DNA from: Clostridia bacterium
GTDB lineage: Bacteria > Bacillota > Clostridia > Saccharofermentanales > UBA5734
Assembly: GCA_009929975.1 (NCBI GenBank)
Contig: RZZF01000079.1
Location: 1 to 7,723, forward strand
Direction of reading: 5' to 3'
Length of the DNA: 7,723 nt
Below the pieces are notes generated by a model. It was not told the DNA's origin. It searched no databases and was given only the letters and a program-made list of their open reading frames with translations. This document shows, piece by piece, positions 1 to 6,427 of the stretch. Made by a program: the position numbers and the translations under genes. The first letter of the stretch is position 1. Every line of letters starts with the position of its first letter.

Positions 1-1
1 G

Positions 2-715
2 GTCTCTTTTGCCTATGAACCGGAAAACCCGGTGCTTACTCAAGTCTCCTTTACCGCGTCTCCGGGTGAATCGATTGCCCTGGTCGGACCGACCGGAGCG
101 GGTAAATCAACCATCATTAATCTGCTCTGTCGTTTTTATGACATCAACGAAGGGCAGATCACGGTGGACGGCCACTCGATACAGTCCGTGACGCTGGATT
201 CGCTGAGAACACAGATGGGCATCATGCTGCAGGATCCCTTCCTGTTTCCGGAGACCGTCATGGAAAATATCCGGTATGGACGGCTCAATGCCAGTGATGA
301 AGAGTGTATCGAAGCGGCGAAAGCGGTTCATGCCCATGAATTCATCATGCGGCTGCCGATGGGCTACGAGACGAAAATCAATGATCAGGGCAGCGGGGTG
401 TCAGCCGGTGAACGGCAGCTGATCTCATTTGCCCGGGTCATGCTGGCGGATCCGCGGATCCTTATTCTCGATGAGGCGACAGCCAGTATCGACACACAAA
501 CGGAAAAAGCGCTGCAGCGGGGTCTCGACCGCCTGATGGCCGGACGAACATCGTTCATCATCGCCCACCGCCTGTCCACGATCAAGCACGCGACGCGGAT
601 CATGGTGATCGCCAGCCAGCAGATTGTTGAAAGCGGCAGCCATGATGAACTGCTGAAAGTCCGGGGCCATTACTGGCATCTATATAACAGCCAGTTTGAA
701 GCGCTGCTCGGATAA
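2..715 (+). CDS. ABC exporter ATP-binding subunit, C-terminal part (5' end outside window)
   Basis: The reading frame is open from the window edge; the first full codon is at 2 and the TAA stop at 713-715, giving 237 visible residues. They form a complete ABC nucleotide-binding domain of the fused membrane/ATPase exporter type. Numbered from the first visible codon: A-loop Tyr5, Walker A GPTGAGKST (29-37), Q-loop Gln77 in LQDPFLF, signature VSAGERQ (133-139), Walker B ILILDE (153-158), D-loop SIDT, and switch His189 in AHRLS. All catalytic residues are present, including Glu158. The signature departs from LSGGQ (SAGER), which is common in one half of heterodimeric multidrug-type exporters in Bacillota. 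The membrane domain and perhaps a partner gene should therefore lie upstream. It would power export across the cytoplasmic membrane; the substrate cannot be told. The GTG at 32 falls after the A-loop and is not the real start. Confidence 0.93.
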   Translation, partial: VSFAYEPENPVLTQVSFTASPGESIALVGPTGAGKSTIINLLCRFYDINEGQITVDGHSIQSVTLDSLRTQMGIMLQDPFLFPETVMENIRYGRLNASDEECIEAAKAVHAHEFIMRLPMGYETKINDQGSGVSAGERQLISFARVMLADPRILILDEATASIDTQTEKALQRGLDRLMAGRTSFIIAHRLSTIKHATRIMVIASQQIVESGSHDELLKVRGHYWHLYNSQFEALLG

Positions 716-734
716 CAACACGACTATCCACCTC

Positions 735-743
735 TTTTCCACA
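735..743 (+). promoter_or_regulatory. isolated DnaA-box-like 9-mer
   Basis: TTTTCCACA at 735-743 matches the relaxed DnaA-box pattern TTWTNCACA. It is 20 bases after the ABC gene stop and about 200 bases upstream of the main cluster at 939-992. A CTATCCACC variant, two mismatches from TTATCCACA, sits just before it at 724-732. One box alone could be chance; it gains weight only because it shares the intergenic region with the cluster. Confidence 0.4.
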
Positions 744-745
744 TT

Positions 746-777
746 TGACAGTGGCAGAAAAAATGTTCTGCCTGTCA
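746..777. repeat. interrupted inverted repeat (hairpin or operator)
   Basis: TGACA (746-750) and GGCAGAA (753-759) pair with TTCTGCC (766-772) and TGTCA (773-777). This makes 12 pairs around a six-base loop, interrupted only by two unpaired bases, GT at 751-752. It starts 30 bases after the ABC stop codon. No T-run follows (TCGTTGG), so it is not a classical rho-independent terminator. It could be a 3'-end-stabilising hairpin for the ABC transcript or a dyad operator. It overlaps a TTGACA hexamer (745-750), but no matching -10 lies at 16-18 bases from that hexamer. Confidence 0.6.
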
Positions 778-787
778 TCGTTGGAAC

Positions 788-796
788 TGATATACT
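788..796 (+). promoter_or_regulatory. candidate extended -10 promoter
   Basis: TGATATACT is an extended -10 element (TGn followed by TATACT, 5 of 6 to consensus). No good -35 is visible at the normal distance, which extended -10 promoters can tolerate. Transcription would begin near 803 and give a leader of about 200 bases before the membrane-protein gene at 1003, running through the repeats and the DnaA-box array. Eleven of twelve bases (CTGnTATACTGT) are shared with the better promoter candidate upstream of pth. Confidence 0.4.
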
Positions 797-809
797 GTCT
801 TCACAAACC

Positions 810-875
810 TTGCAGATTCCGGCTGTAGGCATATCAGCCCGGAACAGCAGATCAGCCCGGTGCGATTTCCTGCAA
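810..875 (+). repeat. 10-base direct repeat with alternative stem partners
   Basis: ATCAGCCCGG occurs at 833-842 and again at 851-860, an 18-base period. CCGGCTG at 819-825 can pair with the CAGCC(C)GG inside either copy, leaving one bulged C, so two mutually exclusive stems are possible. TTGCAG (810-815) is complementary to CTGCAA (870-875) and could close the whole element. This is read by eye. It could be a structured RNA leader or a pair of protein-binding sites. No known riboswitch consensus was recognised. Confidence 0.4.
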
Positions 876-876
876 T

Positions 877-927
877 GCGTGAAACAACATATTACAGGCT
901 CTTTACAGGATGATGACGCGTGAAACA
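877..927 (+). repeat. short direct repeats: GCGTGAAACA x2 and TTACAGG x2
   Basis: GCGTGAAACA is present at 877-886 and exactly again at 918-927 (period 41). Between them TTACAGG is present at 892-898 and 903-909 (period 11, about one helical turn). The repeats lie directly before the DnaA-box array. Their role is unknown; repeats phased this way are typical of protein-binding sites in regulatory or origin DNA. Confidence 0.45.
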
Positions 928-938
928 CCACTGTCGGG

Positions 939-992
939 TTTTACACATGGTTATCCACATTGTCCACAGCCTGTGCATACGTTTTTTCCACA
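939..992 (+). promoter_or_regulatory. DnaA-box cluster (five 9-mers in 54 bases)
   Basis: Five DnaA-box-like 9-mers start at 939, 951, 960, 972 and 984, so spacings are 12, 9, 12 and 12. They are TTTTACACA, TTATCCACA (exact consensus, 951-959), TTGTCCACA (one mismatch), TGTGCATAC (reverse strand, one mismatch from TTATNCACA) and TTTTCCACA. The last box shares its final A (992) with the ribosome binding site of the gene at 1003. DnaA bound here could control transcription or translation start of that gene, titrate DnaA, or belong to an origin. No AT-rich unwinding element is evident beside it, and dnaA/dnaN are not in the window, so calling it oriC is not justified. Confidence 0.7.
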
Positions 993-998
993 GGAGGG
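992..998 (+). promoter_or_regulatory. ribosome binding site for the PTS EIIC-like gene
   Basis: AGGAGGG is a near-perfect Shine-Dalgarno sequence. It precedes two consecutive in-frame ATG codons at 1003 and 1006. This decides against the longer in-frame start at 910, whose extra codons would run through the DnaA-box array. Confidence 0.85.
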
Positions 999-1002
999 AA
1001 AT

Positions 1003-2100
1003 ATGATGAAAAAAGAACAGGGAAAACCGGCAAACAATCTCAACACCACCGGAGCGAAGCGTCAGCACTGGCTGACGCGGCTGGCAAAACGCTATTTCAT
1101 TGACGCGCTGGGGGCCATGGCACTGGGTCTGTTTGCCTCACTGATCATCGGCCTGATTCTCAAACAGTTATTCTTGCTGCTGGACTGGCGTCTGCTCGAC
1201 GGCCTGTCTGAACTGATCGGATCCGTGACCGCGGCGAATTCTCCGGTGATCGGTGCGGCGATCGGGGTCGCGATAGCCGCCGGTCTGAAGAACAAGCCGC
1301 TGGTCATTTATTCGGCTGCCGCTGTCGGAGCGATCGGCTATAGTGTCAGTTCAGGCAATATATCCGCCGGACCGGTCGGAGCCTATATCGCGGTTGTCAT
1401 CGGCGCGGAATGCGCACGGCTGATCGCCGGCAAAACCAAACTGGATATTCTGCTGGTCCCGGCTGTTAGCATTCTCAGCGGTGGCCTGGCTGCTGTGCTG
1501 ATCGGCCCTCCGATTGCTTCATTCATGGTGATGATCGGCCAGGCAATCAATGAAATGACCATGCTGCGGCCGCTGCCGATGGGTATCGCGGTCTCCGCGA
1601 CCATGGGCCTGTTGCTGACCGCACCGATCAGCAGTGCCGCGATCGCGATCATGCTGGGGCTTTCCGGCTGGGCAGCCGGAGCCGCGACCGCCGGATGTTC
1701 AGCCCATATGGTCGGCTTCGCCGTCGCCAGCTACCGGGAAAACCGTATCGCCGGACTGGTCGCGCAGGGATTGGGCACATCCATGCTGCAAGTCGGCAAT
1801 ATTGTCCGAAAACCGCAGATCCTGCTGCCCGCGGTAATGGCCTCGATCATAACCGGAGCCCTCTCCACCACGGTGTTCAAAATGGAGAATCTAGCAGCCG
1901 GTGCCGGTATGGGAACGAGCGGGCTGGTCGGCCAGCTGACAACATGGGCCGCCATGCGGGGGACCATATCCGACGGCCAACTTCTGATCTATATCCTTTT
2001 GCTGCATATTCTGCTGCCGGCCGTGATTGCCTTACTGACTTCCATCGGGCTTCGCAAAATCGGCTGGATCCGTTCCGGTGATATGAAACTGGAATTCTGA
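1003..2100 (+). CDS. PTS EIIC-like membrane protein (PfoR / PTS_EIIC_2 type)
   Basis: A 365-residue integral membrane protein. After a basic, polar N-terminus of about 30 residues, most of the chain is Gly/Ala-rich hydrophobic segments, by eye about ten membrane spans. The motifs SPVIGAAIGVAIA, GNISAGPVGAY, LTAPISSAAIAIMLG and GAGMGTSGLVGQ fit the EIIC family that includes clostridial PfoR. EIIC proteins form the sugar channel of phosphotransferase systems in the cytoplasmic membrane; members of this branch often lack EIIA/EIIB domains and their substrates are mostly unknown. No EIIA, EIIB or sugar-metabolism gene is in view, so phosphorylation-coupled transport cannot be assumed. The start is ATG 1003 (or 1006), after a strong ribosome binding site that overlaps the DnaA-box array. 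There is no obvious terminator after the TGA. Confidence 0.85.
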   Translation: MMKKEQGKPANNLNTTGAKRQHWLTRLAKRYFIDALGAMALGLFASLIIGLILKQLFLLLDWRLLDGLSELIGSVTAANSPVIGAAIGVAIAAGLKNKPLVIYSAAAVGAIGYSVSSGNISAGPVGAYIAVVIGAECARLIAGKTKLDILLVPAVSILSGGLAAVLIGPPIASFMVMIGQAINEMTMLRPLPMGIAVSATMGLLLTAPISSAAIAIMLGLSGWAAGAATAGCSAHMVGFAVASYRENRIAGLVAQGLGTSMLQVGNIVRKPQILLPAVMASIITGALSTTVFKMENLAAGAGMGTSGLVGQLTTWAAMRGTISDGQLLIYILLLHILLPAVIALLTSIGLRKIGWIRSGDMKLEF

Positions 2101-2123
2101 TCGGCTGCTGGCATGGGCCGGCT

Positions 2124-2151
2124 GGGACAGCGGCAGGGTTTCTGCTATACT
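2124..2151 (+). promoter_or_regulatory. candidate promoter for the pth-mfd operon
   Basis: Extended -10 TGCTATACT at 2143-2151 with a weak -35, GGGACA (4 of 6), at 2124-2129 and a 16-base spacer. Transcription would start near 2158, about 120 bases before the pth start codon, so the leader would contain the GC-rich hairpin at 2173-2203. It is the only convincing promoter in the gap between the two genes. Confidence 0.5.
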
Positions 2152-2172
2152 GTTTTTGTTGCGGACAGCGTT

Positions 2173-2203
2173 GACGGCAGGCCGGGTCGAACCGGCTGCC
2201 GTC
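2173..2203 (+). terminator. GC-rich hairpin upstream of pth (terminator-like or leader structure)
   Basis: GACGGCAG (2173-2180) pairs perfectly with CTGCCGTC (2196-2203), and CCGG (2182-2185) pairs with CCGG (2192-2195). G2181 is bulged and the loop has six bases. The 12-pair stem is very stable, but what follows (GTCTCCGTCTG) has no T-run. It is therefore either an atypical terminator for the upstream membrane-protein gene or a 5' leader structure of the pth transcript. The pth ribosome binding site lies over 60 bases downstream and is not inside the stem. Confidence 0.5.
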
Positions 2204-2277
2204 GTCTCCGTCTGCGCGGTCAAATCTTATTTATCTGAGCTTTATCACATAACGCTCACTGAGGACAGGATCTTGCG

Positions 2278-2901
2278 ATGCTAAGAAAACTGCTGCGACA
2301 CGAAAACAAATTCCATCCGGAGCACAACCAGCCTCTCTGGCTGATCAGCGGCCTGGGCAACCCCGGCACGCGTTATGTTCACAACTGGCACAATCTCGGC
2401 TTCATGGTTCTTGATCTGCTGGCTGAACGCCATCATCTGCCGATCCGGCGTATCCGCTGCCAGAGCTTGCTGGCACAGGGAAATCTGCCTGAAGGCCGGG
2501 TGATCCTGCAGAAGCCGGCGACCTATATGAACAACAGCGGGATCGCCGTCCAGGAAGCCCTGCGCTATTTTCGCGTTGAACCGGACCACTGCCTGATTAT
2601 CTACGATGATGTGGATCTGCCGGCAGGTCAGCTGCGCATTCGTCCCAATGGCGGGCCTGGAACACACAATGGCATGCGGTCAATCATCAGTCATCTCGGC
2701 CATGAATCGTTTCCCCGTCTGCGGATCGGGATCGGTCCGAGGCCGGTGCATTATGATATGGCTGAATTTGTCCTTTCCGACATTCCGCCGCAGCAGCGGG
2801 ATCTGATGAAAGACACATTGAACCGCGCTGCCGACGCGGTGGAACTGATGGTCAGTTCCGGCCTGGAAGCCGCGATGGCCAAATACAACCTGCGATCATG
2901 A
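2278..2901 (+). CDS. pth: peptidyl-tRNA hydrolase
   Basis: A 207-residue cytoplasmic enzyme that cleaves the ester bond of peptidyl-tRNAs released from stalled ribosomes, recycling the tRNA. Family motifs in order: GLGNPGTRY (25-33, substrate Asn28), NWHNLGF (36-42, catalytic His38), KPATYMNNSG (79-88), IYDDVDLPAG (108-117, Asp of the active site), GPGTHNGMRS (126-135, Asn131) and RLRIGIG. Two oddities: Trp37 stands where the usual motif has Arg (RHN), and about 20 polar, His-rich residues precede the normal start of the fold. The ATG at 2278 has AGGA at 2267-2270, seven bases upstream, and the next Met (43) lies beyond the catalytic His, so the extension looks genuine. Only 16 bases separate it from mfd; the fin gene found between them in Bacillus is absent. 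Confidence 0.96.
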   Translation: MLRKLLRHENKFHPEHNQPLWLISGLGNPGTRYVHNWHNLGFMVLDLLAERHHLPIRRIRCQSLLAQGNLPEGRVILQKPATYMNNSGIAVQEALRYFRVEPDHCLIIYDDVDLPAGQLRIRPNGGPGTHNGMRSIISHLGHESFPRLRIGIGPRPVHYDMAEFVLSDIPPQQRDLMKDTLNRAADAVELMVSSGLEAAMAKYNLRS

Positions 2902-2917
2902 AGGAGTTTTCAGCAAC

Positions 2918-5900
2918 ATGACCGAAATGAATGCGCTGCTATTTTCTGATCAGCTGACACATGATCGTGATTACGTACGCCTGCTTGATGCCTGCCAGGC
3001 TCCTGAGGCGCGGCCGATCTCTATTTCGGGACCGACAGACAGCCAGAAGCTCTGGCTGATGCTGGCCCTGCTGGAACCATCCGGCCGCCGTCCGTGTCTG
3101 CTGGTGTCGGATGAGCTGCGCGCGCGGTCGGCCGCGGCTGACATCCAGGCCTTGACGGGGAAAACGGTCTGTATATTCCGGCCGAGAGAAATCAATCTGG
3201 AAGATGCCGACGCGGTCAGCCGTGAACAGGAGCGCCAGCGGCTTTCGATTCTGGCTTCGCTGAACCAGCCGGATATCGCGGCCCTGATTGTACCGGCATC
3301 GGCAGCTCAACAGAAATTGATGCCGGTAAGCCGCTTCCGATCGCACTGTATCACGGTGGCCGTCGGTGAATCAATCGATCTTGATCAACTTTGTGAGCGG
3401 CTCGTTTCGCTTGGCTACGAGCGGATGCGCCAGGTCGATGGTGCCGGACAGTACGCACGGCGCGGCGACATCATCGATATTGTGCCTGCTTCATTCAGCG
3501 ACGAAACAACCACCAGCGGTCTGCGCCTCTCGTTTTTTGACACCGAACTGGACGCCCTGAAACGATTTGACCTGGAGACGCAGCGGTCAGACGAGATGCT
3601 GCGGCAGGCTGTGATTCCGCCGGCGCATGAAGTCATTCAGGACGCGGATGAACAACTCAGGCTGTCCGAAGTAATCAGCGGCCTGGCGGTTGATGCCGTC
3701 CGACGGCTGGCCGTTCAGGAGTCAACCCGTTCAGCTGCGGCCACGCTGGATGATCTGTTGCGGCGCGACGCGAACCGGCTGCGTGAACAGATGATATTTT
3801 CCGGTCTCGACCGCTGGCTGCACCGGGTTTATCCAGAGGCGGCTTCTGTTCTTGACTACGCTGAAGATGCCGGCCTCCAGCTCTTCATTGACGAGCCGAT
3901 GCGCGTCCGCCAGCGTCTTGACGCCGCGCAGGCGGAGTTCTTTGAACGAATCCGTGCCATGCTGGAAAAGGGGCAGATCCTGGGCGAGAGCACCGAGATT
4001 CTCTGGCGGGGAGAGGACATTGCCCAACGCATCCGGAAGATACCCGGGGTCATCAGCCTGGCACAGATCGCCGCTGCCGGCAACCTGCTGCCCGGTAGTC
4101 TGCAGATCTCCCTGCGCGGGCAGTCGGCAGAACGATGGCGCGGCAGGGAACAGGCGATGGCACAGCGGATCCGTGACTGGCAGGATCAGCGGGGCGAAAC
4201 GATTCTTTTCTGTGGCAGTGAGGAGCGCGTCGCCAGAATGCGCGGATGGCTGCGGGAACAGAATTTGCAGATCCGCCTGTCTGAAGCCGGATTCAGGGAA
4301 GGTTTCGTCTGGCCGGCGGCAGGGCTGATGGTCATCGGCATGCAGGATTTTTTCGGCAGTGATCGAAAAGCACGCCGCCGCCGGACCAGCCATGGCCTGA
4401 AGATTGATCTCTTCAGTGATCTTGTACCAGGCGAGATGGTCGTCCATGAGGCTCATGGAATCGGCCGCTATATGGGCCTGGTCAATCTTGAAACCAATGG
4501 CATGCGGCGGGATTATCTGCATATCCAGTACAGCGGTGACGACGCGCTGTACCTGCCGATGGAGAGTCTTGACCAGATTCAGAAATATGTCGGAACCGAT
4601 GGCCGGCAGCCCAAACTGTCACGGTTGGGCGGGCAGGAGTGGAATCGCCTGAAGGAACGGGCGCGCAGCTCGATCAGGAAGCTGGCGACCGATCTCGTCC
4701 GTCTCTACGCTCAGCGTATGGCGGTGAAAGGCCATGTATTCGCGGCAGATACCGTCTGGCAGCAGGAGTTCGAAGAAAGCTTTCCCTATGAGGAGACAGA
4801 TGATCAGATCCGGGCCATTCAGGAGATCAAGACCGATATGGAATCGGAAAAGGTGATGGACCGCCTGCTCTGCGGCGATGTCGGGTTTGGCAAGACAGAA
4901 GTGGCCTTCCGGGCGATGTTCAAGTGTGTGATGGACGGGCGCCAGGCGATCCTGCTGGCGCCGACGACTGTCCTGGCCATGCAGCACTATGACAACTTCA
5001 AGCGGCGCGTGGCTGATTATCCTGTCGAAATCGGTCTGCTCAGCCGTTTCGCGCCTGAATCGCTGCAGAAAAAGACACTGGCCGGCCTGCAGCAGGGAAC
5101 GGTCGATGTCCTGATCGGAACCCACCGTATTTTCTCCAAGGATGTCCACATCCGCAATCTCGGCCTGCTGGTGGTTGATGAGGAGCAGCGGTTCGGCGTT
5201 GATCACAAGGAGATGATCAAAGCAATCAGTCCCGGTGTGGATGTTCTGACCCTGACGGCTACACCGATTCCACGGACTTTGCATATGGCGATGTCAGGCA
5301 TCCGTGACATCAGTGTTTTGGAAGAGCCTCCCCATGACAGGCGGCCGGTTCAGACTTATGTCATGGAATTCGACCAGGACATTGTCAATGAAGCGATGCT
5401 GCGGGAGATATCGCGGCATGGCCAGGTGTTCTATCTTTATAATGACACCCGGCGGATCATTGAGAAGGCACGGTCAATTGAGACCATGCTGCCAGGTGCG
5501 CGGGTCATCTACGCGCATGGTAAAATGGGTGCCCGCCGGCTCGAAGAAGTGATCGGCGGCTTCATTGCCGGCGAAGCTGATATTCTTGTTTGTACGACAA
5601 TCATCGAATCGGGTATCGATATGCCCAATGTCAACACGATCATCGTCGAAAATGCCGATCATTTCGGTCTGGCCCAGCTGTATCAGCTGCGTGGCCGGGT
5701 TGGACGGTCCGATCGCCAGGCTTATGCCTATGTGACGTATCGGCGTGATCGTGTTCTGACCGAGATCGCTGAAAAACGCCTGTCGGCGATCCGGGATTTT
5801 ACCGAGCTCGGCTCCGGTTTCAAGATCGCGCTGCGTGATCTTGAAGTCCGCGGGGCCGGCAACCTGCTCGGCGCGGAACAACATGGGCAGCTTGAAGCGA

Positions 5901-6427
5901 TCGGCTATGACCTGTACTGCCGAATGCTTGAAGACACCATCCGCGAGATCCGCGGTGAGGCGGCACCGGTGAAAATCAATACGGTCATTGAGCTGGAAGT
6001 CGATGCGTACCTGCCCCCGTCCTATATACCGGATGAGGGCGAACGGATGGATATGTACCGCAGAATCGCCGATCTCAGCTCGCTGACGGATCACCAGGAT
6101 CTGCTGGACGAATGGCTCGACCGTTACGGGGAACCGCCGGCTCAGGCCGTGATCCTGGCGGATATCGCCTATATCCGCGCTGCGGCCGGACGGCAGGGGT
6201 TCAGCCGCATCGAACAGCAGCATCAGCATATCCGTCTCAATTATGATGCCGACTATCAGCCGGATATGAACGGTCTGTCGAAAATTCTCTCTGACAGCGC
6301 GTTCCGTGGCCGCATCCTGTTCAATGCTGGGACGCGGCCGTATCTGGTTTACCGTATGGCCGCGTCCCGTCGCGATCAGATCGCGTCACAGCTGATGCTT
6401 CTGTTCCGGCAGTGGGAGTCCATATGA
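2918..6427 (+). CDS. mfd: transcription-repair coupling factor Mfd
   Basis: 1169 residues, normal for the family. Mfd pushes stalled RNA polymerase off damaged DNA and recruits UvrA for nucleotide excision repair. Domains in order: a UvrB-like N-terminal region with a degenerate, non-ATPase P-loop (GPTDSQK near residue 40); a basic linker (RKARRRR); a CarD-like RNA-polymerase-interacting domain from about 500 (VPGEMVVHEAHGIGRYMGL); then a RecG-like translocase. The translocase has Walker A GDVGFGKTE (653-661, Lys659), Walker B DEEQ (754-757), TATPIPRT from 780, and the motif VI-type segment RGRVGRS from 925. The TRG segment (LRDLEVRGAGNLLGAEQHG) and a C-terminal UvrA-masking domain follow. 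All key residues are present. ATG 2918 has AAGGAG at 2901-2906, overlapping the pth stop. It is co-transcribed with pth by spacing, and its TGA overlaps the next gene's ATG. Confidence 0.98.
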   Translation: MTEMNALLFSDQLTHDRDYVRLLDACQAPEARPISISGPTDSQKLWLMLALLEPSGRRPCLLVSDELRARSAAADIQALTGKTVCIFRPREINLEDADAVSREQERQRLSILASLNQPDIAALIVPASAAQQKLMPVSRFRSHCITVAVGESIDLDQLCERLVSLGYERMRQVDGAGQYARRGDIIDIVPASFSDETTTSGLRLSFFDTELDALKRFDLETQRSDEMLRQAVIPPAHEVIQDADEQLRLSEVISGLAVDAVRRLAVQESTRSAAATLDDLLRRDANRLREQMIFSGLDRWLHRVYPEAASVLDYAEDAGLQLFIDEPMRVRQRLDAAQAEFFERIRAMLEKGQILGESTEILWRGEDIAQRIRKIPGVISLAQIAAAGNLLPGSLQISLRGQSAERWRGREQAMAQRIRDWQDQRGETILFCGSEERVARMRGWLREQNLQIRLSEAGFREGFVWPAAGLMVIGMQDFFGSDRKARRRRTSHGLKIDLFSDLVPGEMVVHEAHGIGRYMGLVNLETNGMRRDYLHIQYSGDDALYLPMESLDQIQKYVGTDGRQPKLSRLGGQEWNRLKERARSSIRKLATDLVRLYAQRMAVKGHVFAADTVWQQEFEESFPYEETDDQIRAIQEIKTDMESEKVMDRLLCGDVGFGKTEVAFRAMFKCVMDGRQAILLAPTTVLAMQHYDNFKRRVADYPVEIGLLSRFAPESLQKKTLAGLQQGTVDVLIGTHRIFSKDVHIRNLGLLVVDEEQRFGVDHKEMIKAISPGVDVLTLTATPIPRTLHMAMSGIRDISVLEEPPHDRRPVQTYVMEFDQDIVNEAMLREISRHGQVFYLYNDTRRIIEKARSIETMLPGARVIYAHGKMGARRLEEVIGGFIAGEADILVCTTIIESGIDMPNVNTIIVENADHFGLAQLYQLRGRVGRSDRQAYAYVTYRRDRVLTEIAEKRLSAIRDFTELGSGFKIALRDLEVRGAGNLLGAEQHGQLEAIGYDLYCRMLEDTIREIRGEAAPVKINTVIELEVDAYLPPSYIPDEGERMDMYRRIADLSSLTDHQDLLDEWLDRYGEPPAQAVILADIAYIRAAAGRQGFSRIEQQHQHIRLNYDADYQPDMNGLSKILSDSAFRGRILFNAGTRPYLVYRMAASRRDQIASQLMLLFRQWESI

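Noticed and set aside
32..34. GTG as the start of the ABC gene
   Set aside because: The frame is open to the window edge and the codons before it encode the A-loop region, so the gene begins outside.
910..1002. In-frame upstream ATG that would extend the EIIC-like protein by 31 residues
   Set aside because: It has no matching ribosome binding site, its codons overlap the DnaA-box array, and AGGAGGG sits correctly before 1003/1006.
716..1002. Bona fide chromosomal oriC
   Set aside because: A DnaA-box cluster is present, but there is no clear AT-rich unwinding element, and no dnaA, dnaN or other usual origin genes are in the window. Kept only as a hypothesis.
3030..3070. Damaged Walker A in the N-terminus of Mfd
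   Set aside because: A degenerate P-loop in the UvrB-like module is normal for Mfd; the functional ATPase site is at 653-661.
3731..4522. Long antisense open frame (263 codons) within mfd
   Set aside because: It is a by-product of GC-rich codon use opposite a clearly coding gene; it has no recognisable domain and no convincing ribosome binding site.
5474..6229. Long antisense open frame (251 codons) within mfd
   Set aside because: Same reasoning: it mirrors the conserved helicase and TRG segments on the opposite strand.
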